In this document: one piece after another, positions 1-8,463 of the stretch
Layout of the letters: each line of letters begins with the position of its first letter
Numbering within the stretch: the stretch's first letter is position 1
NCBI GenBank assembly: GCA_039636795.1
Contig: CP143430.1
Span: 4,402,001-4,466,000, forward strand
Length of the DNA: 64,000 nt
DNA from: Micrococcaceae bacterium Sec5.1
Lineage (GTDB): Bacteria; Actinomycetota; Actinomycetes; Actinomycetales; Micrococcaceae
Direction: 5' to 3'
Made by a program: the position numbers and the translations under genes
Notes under the pieces: model-generated
What the model was told of the DNA's origin: nothing
The model's database searches: none
What the model saw: the letters and a program-made list of their open reading frames with translations, nothing else

Positions 1-1770
1 CATAATCAACGGCGGGAGCTCATAGGTGGTGCCTTCAGCGTCAACGATGTGCCAGTTGTCCAGACGGATCGATTGGCGGTCCAGTATCAGGTGTTCGGCA
101 GCCATGTCCAACACGGAACACTTCACTCGCTCAGCAGCCTGAAGAACTGCATGACCCATGACCGCGATGCCCGAAGCTGCATTGGTGCCTTGGTCGAAGG
201 GGGTGTTGTCAGTGTCAATTGCGGCATACTTCACCCGGCCCGGATCGCAGGCCAGTGTCTCTGCCACAATTTGGCACAGCGCCGAATGACCCCCTTGGCC
301 CATTTCCACCAGGCCACAATTCAGGAAGACATCACCGTTGGTGGTCACCTTGACCCGGGCTTGGGCAGGTTTGTTGACGCCACCACCATCTTTGATGCCG
401 ATGGCAACTCCCATGCCACGGTTACCTGAGCGCCGACGATCGCGATAACCGATGGCGTCCGCCACCAGGTTCAGCCCATGCTTGAGATCCGAATCGATGG
501 GAGTTTCTCCTGGAACGAACTCCTCGCCCAAATCCTTGGCGTTCTTGAGCCGAAGCTCCAGGGGATCGAAACCCAGCCGCTCCGCGATCAGATCCACTTG
601 GCGCTCGCTGGCCCAGGTGGCCTGGGTTGCTCCGAAGCCACGGTAGGCGCCGGCAGGGACGGTGTTGGTGATCACCGCTTGGCAGACCGAATCTATCCGT
701 TTCCAGCGGTAGGCTCCGGGCATCCGATACCCGGCTTTCTCCGCCACCAACGGACTGGCATCCGCATAGGCGCCACCGTTGAGCAGCACACGGGACTGGC
801 GCGCCATGAACTCGCCGTCTGCCTTGAGCCCGGATTTAACTGTGAGGATGGCGTCATGCTGGCTCAGCGTCAGGAAGACTTCTTCAGTGCTCATGCAATA
901 GCGAACCGGCCGCCCAGCCGACAACTGTGAGAGCCGAATGGCGATCGCCTCCGTTTTTGGGCCGTTCTTGGCGCCAAAGCCGCCTCCCAGAAGTGGGACG
1001 TTGACCCGGATGTCGTTTTCAGGCAGACCAAACACCCTGGCCAGTTCCTTACGCATGGGGAAGGGGCTCTGGGTTGAGGTCCACACTTCGATTTCATTCG
1101 CTGTGGCCTCGGCAACGGTGGCAAACGGCTCCAGGTGCATGTGGTTCATCCGGGAGAAGGTAAAGGTGTCCTCGAAGATGTGGTCGCAATCGGCCCAGAC
1201 GCTCTCCGATCCCGTTTCGTAGCGGAATTCGTAGCTGACGTTGTGCGCGGTGTGTGCCGCTCCCGAGGCGCCATCGCCGTACTCCGGATAGGCGGCGAAG
1301 GGCTGCTCGGGAAAAATGGCAGGTGCTGACGGATCCATTGCTGCTCTTGAATCAAAGACCGCCGGCATTGGTTCGTACTCAACCCGAATCAAATCCAAGG
1401 CGGCAAAAGCGGTGCGTTCATCCACGGCAGCCACAGCAGCAACGACGTCGCCGACGTAGCGAACCGCGTCCGTGGCAACGATCGGCTGGTCTTTGACGTA
1501 GGTGCCATAGGAATGCAGCCCATGGATTTCCTCGCGGGTGACTACGGCAGTGACTCCTGCCAGGGAGCGGGCGGCCGAAGCATCCACGCTGAGAATCCGG
1601 GCGTGCGCGTGTGGGCTTCGCAGGACCTTCGCGTGAAGCATCCCGGGCTTCTGGATGTCCACTGTGTAGAGGGCGCGGCCGGTGACCTTGGCGGTGCTGT
1701 CCAGGCGTGGGCGGTCGCGTCCGACGATGGGCGAATCGTGCGGAGTGAAAGGAATCACGATCCCGGTCAT
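1..1770 (-). CDS. Molybdenum hydroxylase large (molybdopterin-binding) subunit, partial
   Basis: This is the molybdopterin-cofactor subunit of a xanthine dehydrogenase / CO-dehydrogenase type hydroxylase. It runs off the left edge, so only about the first 590 residues are present. The start ATG at 1768-1770 overlaps the stop of the iron-sulfur subunit by four bases (ATGA). The N-terminal part has the family's opening pattern (a 'DSTAKVTGRALYTVD' stretch followed by 'PHAHARI') and, near residue 265, the glycine-rich GGGFGAK motif of the cofactor-binding domain. The partner genes (2Fe-2S and FAD subunits) lie immediately upstream in one operon, so the electron path is Mo centre to FeS to FAD. 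The substrate cannot be read from the sequence; the neighbouring dioxygenase and permease suggest an imported organic compound, possibly N-heterocyclic. The family call is firm and the substrate is unknown. Confidence 0.9.
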   Translation of the reverse strand, partial: MTGIVIPFTPHDSPIVGRDRPRLDSTAKVTGRALYTVDIQKPGMLHAKVLRSPHAHARILSVDASAARSLAGVTAVVTREEIHGLHSYGTYVKDQPIVATDAVRYVGDVVAAVAAVDERTAFAALDLIRVEYEPMPAVFDSRAAMDPSAPAIFPEQPFAAYPEYGDGASGAAHTAHNVSYEFRYETGSESVWADCDHIFEDTFTFSRMNHMHLEPFATVAEATANEIEVWTSTQSPFPMRKELARVFGLPENDIRVNVPLLGGGFGAKNGPKTEAIAIRLSQLSAGRPVRYCMSTEEVFLTLSQHDAILTVKSGLKADGEFMARQSRVLLNGGAYADASPLVAEKAGYRMPGAYRWKRIDSVCQAVITNTVPAGAYRGFGATQATWASERQVDLIAERLGFDPLELRLKNAKDLGEEFVPGETPIDSDLKHGLNLVADAIGYRDRRRSGNRGMGVAIGIKDGGGVNKPAQARVKVTTNGDVFLNCGLVEMGQGGHSALCQIVAETLACDPGRVKYAAIDTDNTPFDQGTNAASGIAVMGHAVLQAAERVKCSVLDMAAEHLILDRQSIRLDNWHIVDAEGTTYELPPLIM

Positions 1771-2300
1771 TCGGATGCCTGATCCTGCTGCTTGGCCCCA
1801 GCCAGTTCTGCGGCACGCTCCACGGATTCCAGGATCATCTCGTAACCCGTGCACCGGCAGGTGTTCGAACTTATCCAGTCCCGGATCTCTTCCCTGTTCG
1901 GTTGCGGATTTTGCCGCAGCAGCCCTGTGGTCAACATCAGCATGCCGGAGGTGCAGAAGCCGCATTGGAAGCCGCCACATTCGCTGAATGCCTGCTGCTG
2001 GGCACTCAAGGTGCCGTCTTGGGCAGCCAAGCCCTCAACCGTTTCAACACGCGCACCCTCAATGTCGAAGGCAAACGTGGAACAGGCAGCTACAGGAAGG
2101 TCATCAACCAAAACAGTGCAGGCACCGCAGACACTGCGCTCACACGATGCACGGACCCCTTGCTTGCCGCAGCTGTTGCGCAGCAAATCCAAGACCGTAG
2201 CACTCGTGGGGACACAATGCCGTTCCGGGCTTCCGTTCAGCTCAAATTCAACGTTGTGGGTGAATGTTTCCTGGCCTGATTCCGGTGATTCAAGGCTCAT
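1767..2300 (-). CDS. Molybdenum hydroxylase 2Fe-2S subunit
   Basis: A 177-aa small iron-sulfur subunit of the hydroxylase, of normal family length. The N-terminal plant-type ferredoxin domain has cysteines at about 53, 58, 61 and 73 (CERSVCGAC...C). The C-terminal four-helix [2Fe-2S] domain has FQCGFCTSGM (C113, C116) and NTCRCTGY (C148, C150). It passes electrons from the molybdenum centre to the FAD subunit in the cytoplasm. It sits seven bases downstream of the FAD subunit gene and overlaps the large-subunit start by ATGA, so the three are translationally coupled. All eight cluster ligands are present, so the protein should be functional. Confidence 0.95.
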   Translation of the reverse strand: MSLESPESGQETFTHNVEFELNGSPERHCVPTSATVLDLLRNSCGKQGVRASCERSVCGACTVLVDDLPVAACSTFAFDIEGARVETVEGLAAQDGTLSAQQQAFSECGGFQCGFCTSGMLMLTTGLLRQNPQPNREEIRDWISSNTCRCTGYEMILESVERAAELAGAKQQDQASE

Positions 2301-2306
2301 GGCTGG

Positions 2307-3191
2307 CTATCCTTTCCTTTGGGTACCGGTTGCTTCGGCAAGAAGACGGCGGCAGAGAACGCCCACCAGGTGTCGTCGGTAGTCGATGGACCCCGCGTAG
2401 TCGCCCGCCTCATCCGGAAGCTGAGCCGCCAGAACTTCGCCCACGAAGGCCGGGTCAAGCTCGGCGATGTCAGTTGCCTCGGCTGTATGCGAGAGCACAA
2501 AGGGCTGCCGGTATTCACTGCCACAGACGGCCGAGACCGTAAGGCCGGCCGTGTTCTTTCGCACCGCGAGGGACACGGTGCTGAGTGGCCGCATCGACCG
2601 CTCGTAACCGAACCACAGCAGGGACGCGGTGTCGACGGTGACGGCGGTCAGAATGCCTACGTTCCCAAGGGTGCGGTCCCAGAGTGAGTCCCTATCCCAG
2701 AGCGATGAAACTGGCAGGACTGCAATGTCTCCACCTTCAAACTGCATCTGTGCACCGAGTGCCGACAGAATGACAGGCATTTCGTATCGATATCTACGGG
2801 CAAGGAGATTGCCTCCGAGGGTGCCGCGATAGCGGATTCGAACTGTGGCAATTGATCCCCAGGCTGCAGCGAGGGCCGGGACGGATGACAGGATTTCCGG
2901 GCTTCTGCTGCCTTCAGTGTGGCTAACCAAGGAGCCAATGCGCAGAATCCCGGCCTCATTGGATATTTCACGCAATTCCTTGATTCGCTGCAGGGAAATC
3001 AGAACCTCCGGCTCCAACCCTTCGCGAAATTGCGCCACCAGATCTGAACAACCCGCCGCAATCACAGCTTTTGGATGGTGCCGGGTGAGGGCCACAGCCT
3101 CTCCCAGCGAAGTAGGCCGATGCAATATAAATGGTGGAAGGGCGGACTGGCTCTGGGCTATCAGCCCCGCCCCTAGTTTCTGGCCTCGCAT
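2307..3191 (-). CDS. Molybdenum hydroxylase FAD-binding subunit
   Basis: A 294-aa FAD-binding subunit of the CoxM/XDH type. The N-terminal PCMH-type FAD fold is visible as AAGCSDLVAQ (about residue 46) and GTLGGNL (about residue 123), the usual ADP/flavin-binding loops. The C-terminal half is the CO-dehydrogenase flavoprotein domain. The start ATG at 3189-3191 follows a good ribosome site (AAAGAAGG, 7 bases). It is the first of the three hydroxylase genes, with a 127-base gap from the upstream dioxygenase gene that may hold a promoter. It reoxidises the FeS clusters and hands electrons to NAD+, O2 or another acceptor; which one cannot be told from sequence. Confidence 0.92.
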   Translation of the reverse strand: MRGQKLGAGLIAQSQSALPPFILHRPTSLGEAVALTRHHPKAVIAAGCSDLVAQFREGLEPEVLISLQRIKELREISNEAGILRIGSLVSHTEGSRSPEILSSVPALAAAWGSIATVRIRYRGTLGGNLLARRYRYEMPVILSALGAQMQFEGGDIAVLPVSSLWDRDSLWDRTLGNVGILTAVTVDTASLLWFGYERSMRPLSTVSLAVRKNTAGLTVSAVCGSEYRQPFVLSHTAEATDIAELDPAFVGEVLAAQLPDEAGDYAGSIDYRRHLVGVLCRRLLAEATGTQRKG

Positions 3192-3318
3192 TGGTCAGCC
3201 TTCTTTCGCTTTGGCCCGGCTTTTGTCGCGGCACCTTCGCCGGACAAAACGTGAGTTCCATATCACCTGGGCCGGGCGGCCCACACACAAGGGCCACCCG
3301 GCAAGGCTCCAACAACCC

Positions 3319-4173
3319 TTACGCCGGGCGATCACCCTTCAGCGTGACCCGGTGCATCAGCCTGTAGTGCGGGTGGTAGTCCCCCACCGCGTAATGTTGG
3401 GTCGATCGGTTGTCCCAGATCACCAGGGAGTTCGGCTCCCAACGGAAACGAACCTGGTATTCCGGCGTTCTGGCGAGATCGGTAAGCATGTTCCTCAGCG
3501 CGTCCCCCAGCTGGGTGGAAATGCCCGTGAGCCGGGTGGTGAACAACGCGTTGACGTAGACGAGCTTGCGGCCGGTTTCGGGATGCTTACGCACTACAGG
3601 GTGGGTCATGGGTGGATATTTACGGCGGGTCTCCTCGTAGCGCGCCTCACCATCGGGACCCTGGCGGACAACGCCGGTCAGTTCCTTTTCCCAGTCGTGC
3701 ACTCCCTCCAGACCGTCAATGACGCTTTTCACGTTCTCCGGCAGGGCGTCATAGGCGGCGGTCATACTCGCCCAGAGAGTGTCGCCGCCGCACGGGGGGA
3801 TTTGCTGGGCGTGGAGGCAAGTAGCCGAATTCGGCGTTGCCTGCCAGGTCAAGTCCGAGTGCCAGACGTCGGTCCCAGCAGCCCGGCCCCGTGACTCCAG
3901 CACCTCAATGTGCGGATATTCGGGGAGCGAGGGGAAAAACGCACTTACTTCCTGGGGGTCGCCAAACACCTTGGCGAATTTGATCTGATCATCCGGCGTA
4001 ATGTGCTGATCGCGGAGAAACAGTACTTGGTACTCCAGGAAAGCTTCCCGTAGTTCCTCCCGGCATTCGGGGGTGATCTCTTCTCGTAGATCCAGTCCAT
4101 GGATATACGCCCCAATGGTGGGTGTTGCCTGTTCCAGCGTGAATGTCTTGAACTGTTGATCGTTGCCGCTCAT
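3319..4173 (-). CDS. TauD/TfdA-family 2-oxoglutarate-dependent dioxygenase
   Basis: A 284-aa Fe(II)/2-oxoglutarate dioxygenase, full length for the TauD/TfdA family. The metal triad is visible as WHSD (H105, D107) and H260 in RSTQHYAVGDY, with the 2-oxoglutarate-binding arginine at R271. The start has a strong ribosome site (GGAAGGAA). It lies between the MHS permease and the molybdenum hydroxylase on the same strand, so it probably acts on the same imported compound, either releasing a group (as TauD releases sulfite) or cleaving an ether side chain (as TfdA does). Taurine specificity cannot be claimed. Family assignment is firm; substrate is inference. Confidence 0.9.
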   Translation of the reverse strand: MSGNDQQFKTFTLEQATPTIGAYIHGLDLREEITPECREELREAFLEYQVLFLRDQHITPDDQIKFAKVFGDPQEVSAFFPSLPEYPHIEVLESRGRAAGTDVWHSDLTWQATPNSATCLHAQQIPPCGGDTLWASMTAAYDALPENVKSVIDGLEGVHDWEKELTGVVRQGPDGEARYEETRRKYPPMTHPVVRKHPETGRKLVYVNALFTTRLTGISTQLGDALRNMLTDLARTPEYQVRFRWEPNSLVIWDNRSTQHYAVGDYHPHYRLMHRVTLKGDRPA

Positions 4174-4272
4174 GGTAGTTCCTTCCTTTGTTGGCGTGTG
4201 ATACTGCGCCCGTCTCTGTCGTCGGTGACTGATCCAGACGAGCTGTTCCTGTTGGGGAATGCTTGCGTCAAC

Positions 4273-5628
4273 TCACTCCGAGTACGTGGGTGTGGCGACT
4301 TCATCAATTCCCGTCGCAGCGCTGGCTTTGCGAGCTCGCGATGCCTTGTTTTGGATGACCCGTCCAAGCGAAAGAGCGCAAATGATTGACACGGTTCCGG
4401 CGACGAAGACGTAAAGCGATGTTGAGACAGACGCATTTGTCGCAGCAAACAACGCACCGGCAATAAGAGGTGCAATGGCGCTGCCGAAGAGATTGCCGAG
4501 CGTAGTAGCCAAGGACAGTCCGCTATAACGCACCTTTGCGTCAAAGGCGGTGGAGAAGTATGCCGGCGTCAGAGCCCATGGGATGTATACGGCTACCGTT
4601 GCCGCAAAGTAGCACACGGCGATGAGGCCATAGGTGCCCCCGTCCAGCGCAAAATACAACGGGAAGGCAACGATGACGATGAGCGCAAGACCCCATAGGT
4701 ACACCCGCTGTCCGCCGAATTTGTCTGAGAGGGCACCGGCGAGCGGCGTAACCACGAAGCCAATAGCAGAAGTTACGATCACCAGGACCAACATCGACGT
4801 CGAATCCAGCTCGCCTGACTTCCCGGCGTAGACAAAGTTGTACACGGTGATCAGGTAGAAGAAGATGCCCGGTGCAAGGCTGGCGCCAGCCACAAGGAAC
4901 ACTTGTTTGGGGTGTGTCCGGAGTACCTCGACTACAGGTAGACGAACAACGCCGTGGTCAGCCTTGACTCGATTAAACTCCGGGCTCTCCGCGACCTTCA
5001 TGCGGATAACCAGGCCAGTGATAACCAGTACGGCACTGAGGAGGAACGGGACCCGCCACCCCCAGGCCATGAACAGGTCTTCGGACATCGACTCCAGGGG
5101 TATGTACAACGTCATGGCCAGGATCAGCCCGACTGCAACACCTGCCTGCGGCCAGCTACCGAAATAGCCCCGCCGACCCTTGGGGGAATGTTCGGTAGCC
5201 ATCAGCACTGCGCCACCCCACTCGCCGCCGAGTGCGAACCCTTGAGTCAGCCGCAGCACCACCAGTAGAACGGGGGCGAACACACCTATCGCGTCATAGG
5301 TTGGCAACAGCCCGATCGCTACGGTGGCGATGCCCATGATCAGGATGGTAAGGACCATCATTGGCTTTCGGCCCGCTCTGTCACCGAAGTGACCGAAGAC
5401 GATGGCCCCAATAGGACGGGCGACGAAGCCGGCCGCGAAAGTAGAGAACGCAAGCAGGGTCCCGGTTGTGGGGTCGAAGCCTGGAAAGAAGAGCTGGTTG
5501 AAAACGAGCACCGCCGCGGTGCTGTAGATAAAGAAGTCGTACCACTCGATAGTCGTGCCGATGAGGCTCGCGAAGGCGACCTTCCTCGGAGAACTCGCGC
5601 CCGATGGTTGTGCGACCACTGCACTCAT
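4273..5628 (-). CDS. MFS transporter, metabolite:H+ symporter (MHS/ProP-ShiA) family
   Basis: A 451-aa, 12-helix major facilitator. The N-terminal TIEWYDFFIYST sequence and the loop GHFGDRAGRKPMM are typical of the metabolite:H+ symporter subfamily (shikimate, proline/betaine, dicarboxylate and aromatic acid permeases). The start ATG follows GGAGG. It is first in the minus-strand series permease - dioxygenase - hydroxylase, so it is the likely uptake route for that pathway's organic acid. About 100 bases upstream is an A/T-rich cluster of half-sites (5737-5765) that could be an operator for the double TetR gene behind it. Specificity is unknown. Confidence 0.9.
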   Translation of the reverse strand: MSAVVAQPSGASSPRKVAFASLIGTTIEWYDFFIYSTAAVLVFNQLFFPGFDPTTGTLLAFSTFAAGFVARPIGAIVFGHFGDRAGRKPMMVLTILIMGIATVAIGLLPTYDAIGVFAPVLLVVLRLTQGFALGGEWGGAVLMATEHSPKGRRGYFGSWPQAGVAVGLILAMTLYIPLESMSEDLFMAWGWRVPFLLSAVLVITGLVIRMKVAESPEFNRVKADHGVVRLPVVEVLRTHPKQVFLVAGASLAPGIFFYLITVYNFVYAGKSGELDSTSMLVLVIVTSAIGFVVTPLAGALSDKFGGQRVYLWGLALIVIVAFPLYFALDGGTYGLIAVCYFAATVAVYIPWALTPAYFSTAFDAKVRYSGLSLATTLGNLFGSAIAPLIAGALFAATNASVSTSLYVFVAGTVSIICALSLGRVIQNKASRARKASAATGIDEVATPTYSE

Positions 5629-5736
5629 ATTGTGCCTCCAGGTAATTTTGCGAACAGTCGGCCCCGCTGTGCGTGGACCGTGGTGATCAGGGCTGCCTAA
5701 GGCACCTGTCTCAGAATGAGCTTTGAAGTGATGCAG

Positions 5737-5765
5737 ATTACTTCAGTAGTAATTATCTTATTACT
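5737..5765. promoter_or_regulatory. Three alternating ATTACT/AGTAAT half-sites (candidate TetR operator)
   Basis: Half-sites ATTACT (5737), AGTAAT (5748) and ATTACT (5760) alternate in orientation 11-12 bp apart, about one helical turn, in a locally A/T-rich patch of an otherwise GC-rich region. They lie upstream of the MFS gene and downstream of the double TetR gene. A regulator with two TetR domains per chain would fit such a multi-half-site array; this is inference. Confidence 0.4.
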
Positions 5766-5787
5766 GAGATGCTTTGTGCGCAAGATC

Positions 5788-6978
5788 TCATTTTTGATGG
5801 ATCGATGCGGTTGTGGGTGCCATCAGGCCCCTTGCAATGTGTTCGAGAATTTCCTGGATGCCTCGGATGTCCCGAAGGAATGGAGTGCGGACAACACTGC
5901 TGATCACGTGCAGAGCCGCTTTCACTCGCGTCCTGACCACCTCTTGATCCGCTCCCGGGTAAACGTCCTCCACCAGCGAGGCCAGATCGGTGACGTAGTC
6001 GCCCTGCGCCTCCATCAAGTTCTGCAAGTCCCGCTCGGGAAGGTGCGGACGTTCGGACACGGCCAATTGCAGGAATTCCGGGCTGCCCAACGAGAACGAA
6101 ATGTACGACGAAACGGTGCGCTGGAGTGCCTCAGCTGCATCAGCGGCTTCAGAGAGAGCGCGCCACATGTCCATCCACCGCACTTCTTTGGCACGATGCA
6201 GTGCTGCGGCAAGCATTTCCGCCTTGCTGTCGAAATGGCGGTAAATACTGGGACCTGCGACTCCAACTTCGGCGCCGATGTCGTCAAGACTCACGGCTTC
6301 AAACCCAAACGCGGCGAACTGTCGGATTGAGGCAGCCAGCAGTGCCTCACGGCGGCTACGGGGCATGGCAATCGAAGCGCGCCTGTGATTCGCCGACGCT
6401 TCAATCGGAGGCAAGGGCATGACGAGTACTGTGCGGGCGAGCGTGGCCAACTCGAATTCTTCATCCACCCGCGAGAGCCGGTTAGGGTTCAACGAAACGC
6501 TGATCATCACAGCAAACATGGCCCAAGCCCTCAGGTCGGCCTCGGAAGTGGGCACTGCATCGCTGCCGGACTGCAGTTTGCTGCTGATGGCGAACTTGAT
6601 GCCGCTGGCAATATCGAAGCGGATGGCAGGCGGGAGATGGCGGGATTCACGCTCCCACAGCACGCCGTTTTCCCGGTGCTCCAGAAGTGCCCGCCCCAGA
6701 GCCGTGATCAACTGTTCGAGGTCGCCGTCGGGAGTCTGGGTAATGCTATCCAAAAAGGGCTGGAGGCTGGCCAAAACTGCCTCGCGAAGCAGCTCGCCCT
6801 TGCTCGGGAAATGTCGGTAAAGGGCGGATGGCTGAACCGCCATGGCTTTAGCCACGTCGGTCATGCTGACTTGCGCGTATCCCTTCTGCGCGAAGAGGTC
6901 ACCCGCCGCAGCAAGTATGAGCGCTCGCCGGTTCCTCGGCCTGGTGCCGCGCTCCGGGGCGGTGGAGGACTTATTCAT
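5788..6978 (-). CDS. Tandem (double-domain) TetR-family regulator
   Basis: About 396 aa, twice the usual TetR length, because two complete TetR units are fused. The first helix-turn-helix (near residues 18-65) contains MTDVAKAMAVQPSALYRHFPSK; the second (near residues 210-255) contains LDDIGAEVGVAGPSIYRHFDSK, followed by its own ligand-binding domain. Both recognition helices look intact. ATG at 6978 is chosen; a GTG at 7002 is possible but lies directly against a 12-bp palindrome, which makes it less likely. The gene stands before the permease-dioxygenase-hydroxylase genes on the same strand, so it probably regulates them or the divergent ABC importer. Ligand unknown. Confidence 0.88.
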   Translation of the reverse strand: MNKSSTAPERGTRPRNRRALILAAAGDLFAQKGYAQVSMTDVAKAMAVQPSALYRHFPSKGELLREAVLASLQPFLDSITQTPDGDLEQLITALGRALLEHRENGVLWERESRHLPPAIRFDIASGIKFAISSKLQSGSDAVPTSEADLRAWAMFAVMISVSLNPNRLSRVDEEFELATLARTVLVMPLPPIEASANHRRASIAMPRSRREALLAASIRQFAAFGFEAVSLDDIGAEVGVAGPSIYRHFDSKAEMLAAALHRAKEVRWMDMWRALSEAADAAEALQRTVSSYISFSLGSPEFLQLAVSERPHLPERDLQNLMEAQGDYVTDLASLVEDVYPGADQEVVRTRVKAALHVISSVVRTPFLRDIRGIQEILEHIARGLMAPTTASIHQK

Positions 6979-7003
6979 GTTCTTAAGATTAGTCAGATTC
7001 ACT

Positions 7004-7015
7004 TATTGCGCAATA
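7004..7015. promoter_or_regulatory. 12-bp perfect palindrome TATTGCGCAATA upstream of the double TetR gene
   Basis: A perfect palindrome 26 bp upstream of the chosen ATG and inside the divergent intergenic region shared with the ABC importer. Its position suggests autoregulation by the double TetR protein. Twelve bases of symmetry is suggestive, not proof. Confidence 0.4.
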
Positions 7016-7207
7016 GCCCGCGGCGTGCCAAAGTTTAAGAACAACCTGCGAAACACTGCCCTTCACTTACTGATAGGCCAGTTGCCGCGAGATAGCAGTG
7101 CCTCACCCTAGCGGGAAACGTGATGGTTCCCCGCAAATGCGAGCACCGGCCGGAGCATCCCGGCGGCCGATGCGTATTCACTTACGGGACGCCAACTGTG
7201 TGTTAGA

Positions 7208-7258
7208 CCCAGAGAAAATCGGCGCTGGGCCCAGAGAAACACTTCCCGTAACCCAGAG
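7208..7258 (+). repeat. Three CCCAGAG direct repeats at 22-bp spacing
   Basis: CCCAGAGAAA occurs at 7208 and 7230, and CCCAGAG at 7252, so starts are exactly 22 bp (two helical turns) apart. They end where the 18-bp array begins, about 100 bp upstream of the binding-protein start. Phased direct repeats of this kind often mark activator binding sites. The rest of the 7016-7356 gap holds no gene that I can support. Confidence 0.45.
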
Positions 7259-7338
7259 CACCGTCCCTAACCAATGCACCGTCCCTAACCAATGCACCGT
7301 CCCTAACCAATGCACCGTCCCTACCAATGCACCGTCCC
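7259..7338 (+). repeat. 18-bp tandem repeat array in the leader of the ABC importer
   Basis: Unit CACCGTCCCTAACCAATG: three exact copies (7259, 7277, 7295), a fourth lacking one A (7313-7329), and a truncated fifth (CACCGTCCC, 7330-7338) running into the ribosome site. An in-frame ATG in the array at 7327 has no ribosome site, so it is not used as the start. Confidence 0.9.
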
Positions 7339-7356
7339 GTGACAAAGGAGTCCCAC

Positions 7357-8463
7357 ATGAAACGACGTGCAATAGTCGCTGTTGCTGCACTTTGCAGCTT
7401 CGCAGCCCTGACTGGCTGCAGCACCGGGAATGACGCCCCCAATGCCTACGCCGTTAAGACGGACATTCCGACGGCAGCAGCGATGGATCCCGCAATTCTC
7501 GACGCCGCCGTCAAGGAAGGCTCGCTGCTGGTTTACGGCGAGGCGAATGAGGCGTCCATGAAGCCGGTCCTGACTGCTTTCCAAAACCAGTATCCGGATA
7601 TCAAGACCAGCTATATCAGCCTGGGTGGAACGGAAAGCTTCCAGCGTTACCTCAACGAGAAAGCCACTGGCGGAAAGACCGCGGACGTCATCGTCAGCCT
7701 CCAAGGCGCGAACTTCCTGGATCTGGTGAAGCGTGGTGACATCCAGGACTTCACACCACCCGCCGCCGCACCACTGCCCAACTTCGCGAAACTCGCCCCC
7801 GGGGTCTTCGCCATGGAACTGAACCCGGTCATGGCACTGATCAACACCACCCTCCTGCCGGAATCCGAACAACCTGATTCCCTTGAAGCACTCGCCAAGA
7901 TGTCCAGTGACCCTAAACTCACAGGGAAGATCGTCACGTATGACGGCACTACGGAGTTTGGCTACACGGTTAATCACGCCTACATAGCCAAGGCGGGAGA
8001 GGCCGGATGGAAGATCCTGGAGCAACTCGGACAGAACACCAAGGTCGAAGCCAGTGCAGGGCCCATGTACAACAAACTCCTGCAGGGCGAGTACACCATG
8101 TCCTATTTCCAGTCCGGCGCGACCCGGCCACTCATCACAGGCGCTGCCGCGAAGGTGCTGAACTACAAGTTCTTCGCAGACGGAACACCCTTCATGCCCC
8201 GCGGTGCCGGAGCGACCACCGGAGGCAAGTCACCCAACGCGGCCAAAGTGTTTGTGAATTTCCTGATTGACAAGGCGGGCCAAACGGCCGGTTGCGCCGG
8301 CGGGTTCGCACCCTACCTGGACGGGGTGGACTGCCCGGTGAACCTCGCGAAGGTCACAGAGCAATTGGGGGCGGAGAACATCAACATTGCCAAGTGGGAT
8401 GAGGCCCTGGTGAACGATGCACCGGCCTTCAAAAATCGCTGGAAAGAAGCATTCGGGCGATGA
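7357..8463 (+). CDS. ABC transporter substrate-binding lipoprotein (family 1, Fe3+/AEP-type)
   Basis: A 368-aa extracellular solute-binding protein. Start ATG 7357 follows AAAGGAG. The lipoprotein signal peptide is clear: MKRR, a hydrophobic stretch, then lipobox LTGC with C at about residue 23, so the protein is tethered outside the membrane. The body matches the family that includes iron(III)-, thiamine- and 2-aminoethylphosphonate-binding proteins (GSLLVYGEANE, then a QNQYPDIKT-type segment). The stop overlaps the permease start by ATGA. The ligand cannot be decided: the following metabolic genes favour an organic ligand rather than iron. Confidence 0.9.
   Translation: MKRRAIVAVAALCSFAALTGCSTGNDAPNAYAVKTDIPTAAAMDPAILDAAVKEGSLLVYGEANEASMKPVLTAFQNQYPDIKTSYISLGGTESFQRYLNEKATGGKTADVIVSLQGANFLDLVKRGDIQDFTPPAAAPLPNFAKLAPGVFAMELNPVMALINTTLLPESEQPDSLEALAKMSSDPKLTGKIVTYDGTTEFGYTVNHAYIAKAGEAGWKILEQLGQNTKVEASAGPMYNKLLQGEYTMSYFQSGATRPLITGAAAKVLNYKFFADGTPFMPRGAGATTGGKSPNAAKVFVNFLIDKAGQTAGCAGGFAPYLDGVDCPVNLAKVTEQLGAENINIAKWDEALVNDAPAFKNRWKEAFGR

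Noticed and set aside
7178..7442. Small minus-strand frames reading IHWLGTV-type repeats across the tandem array
   Set aside because: They are translations of the 18-bp non-coding repeat with no ribosome site and overlap the true lipoprotein start.
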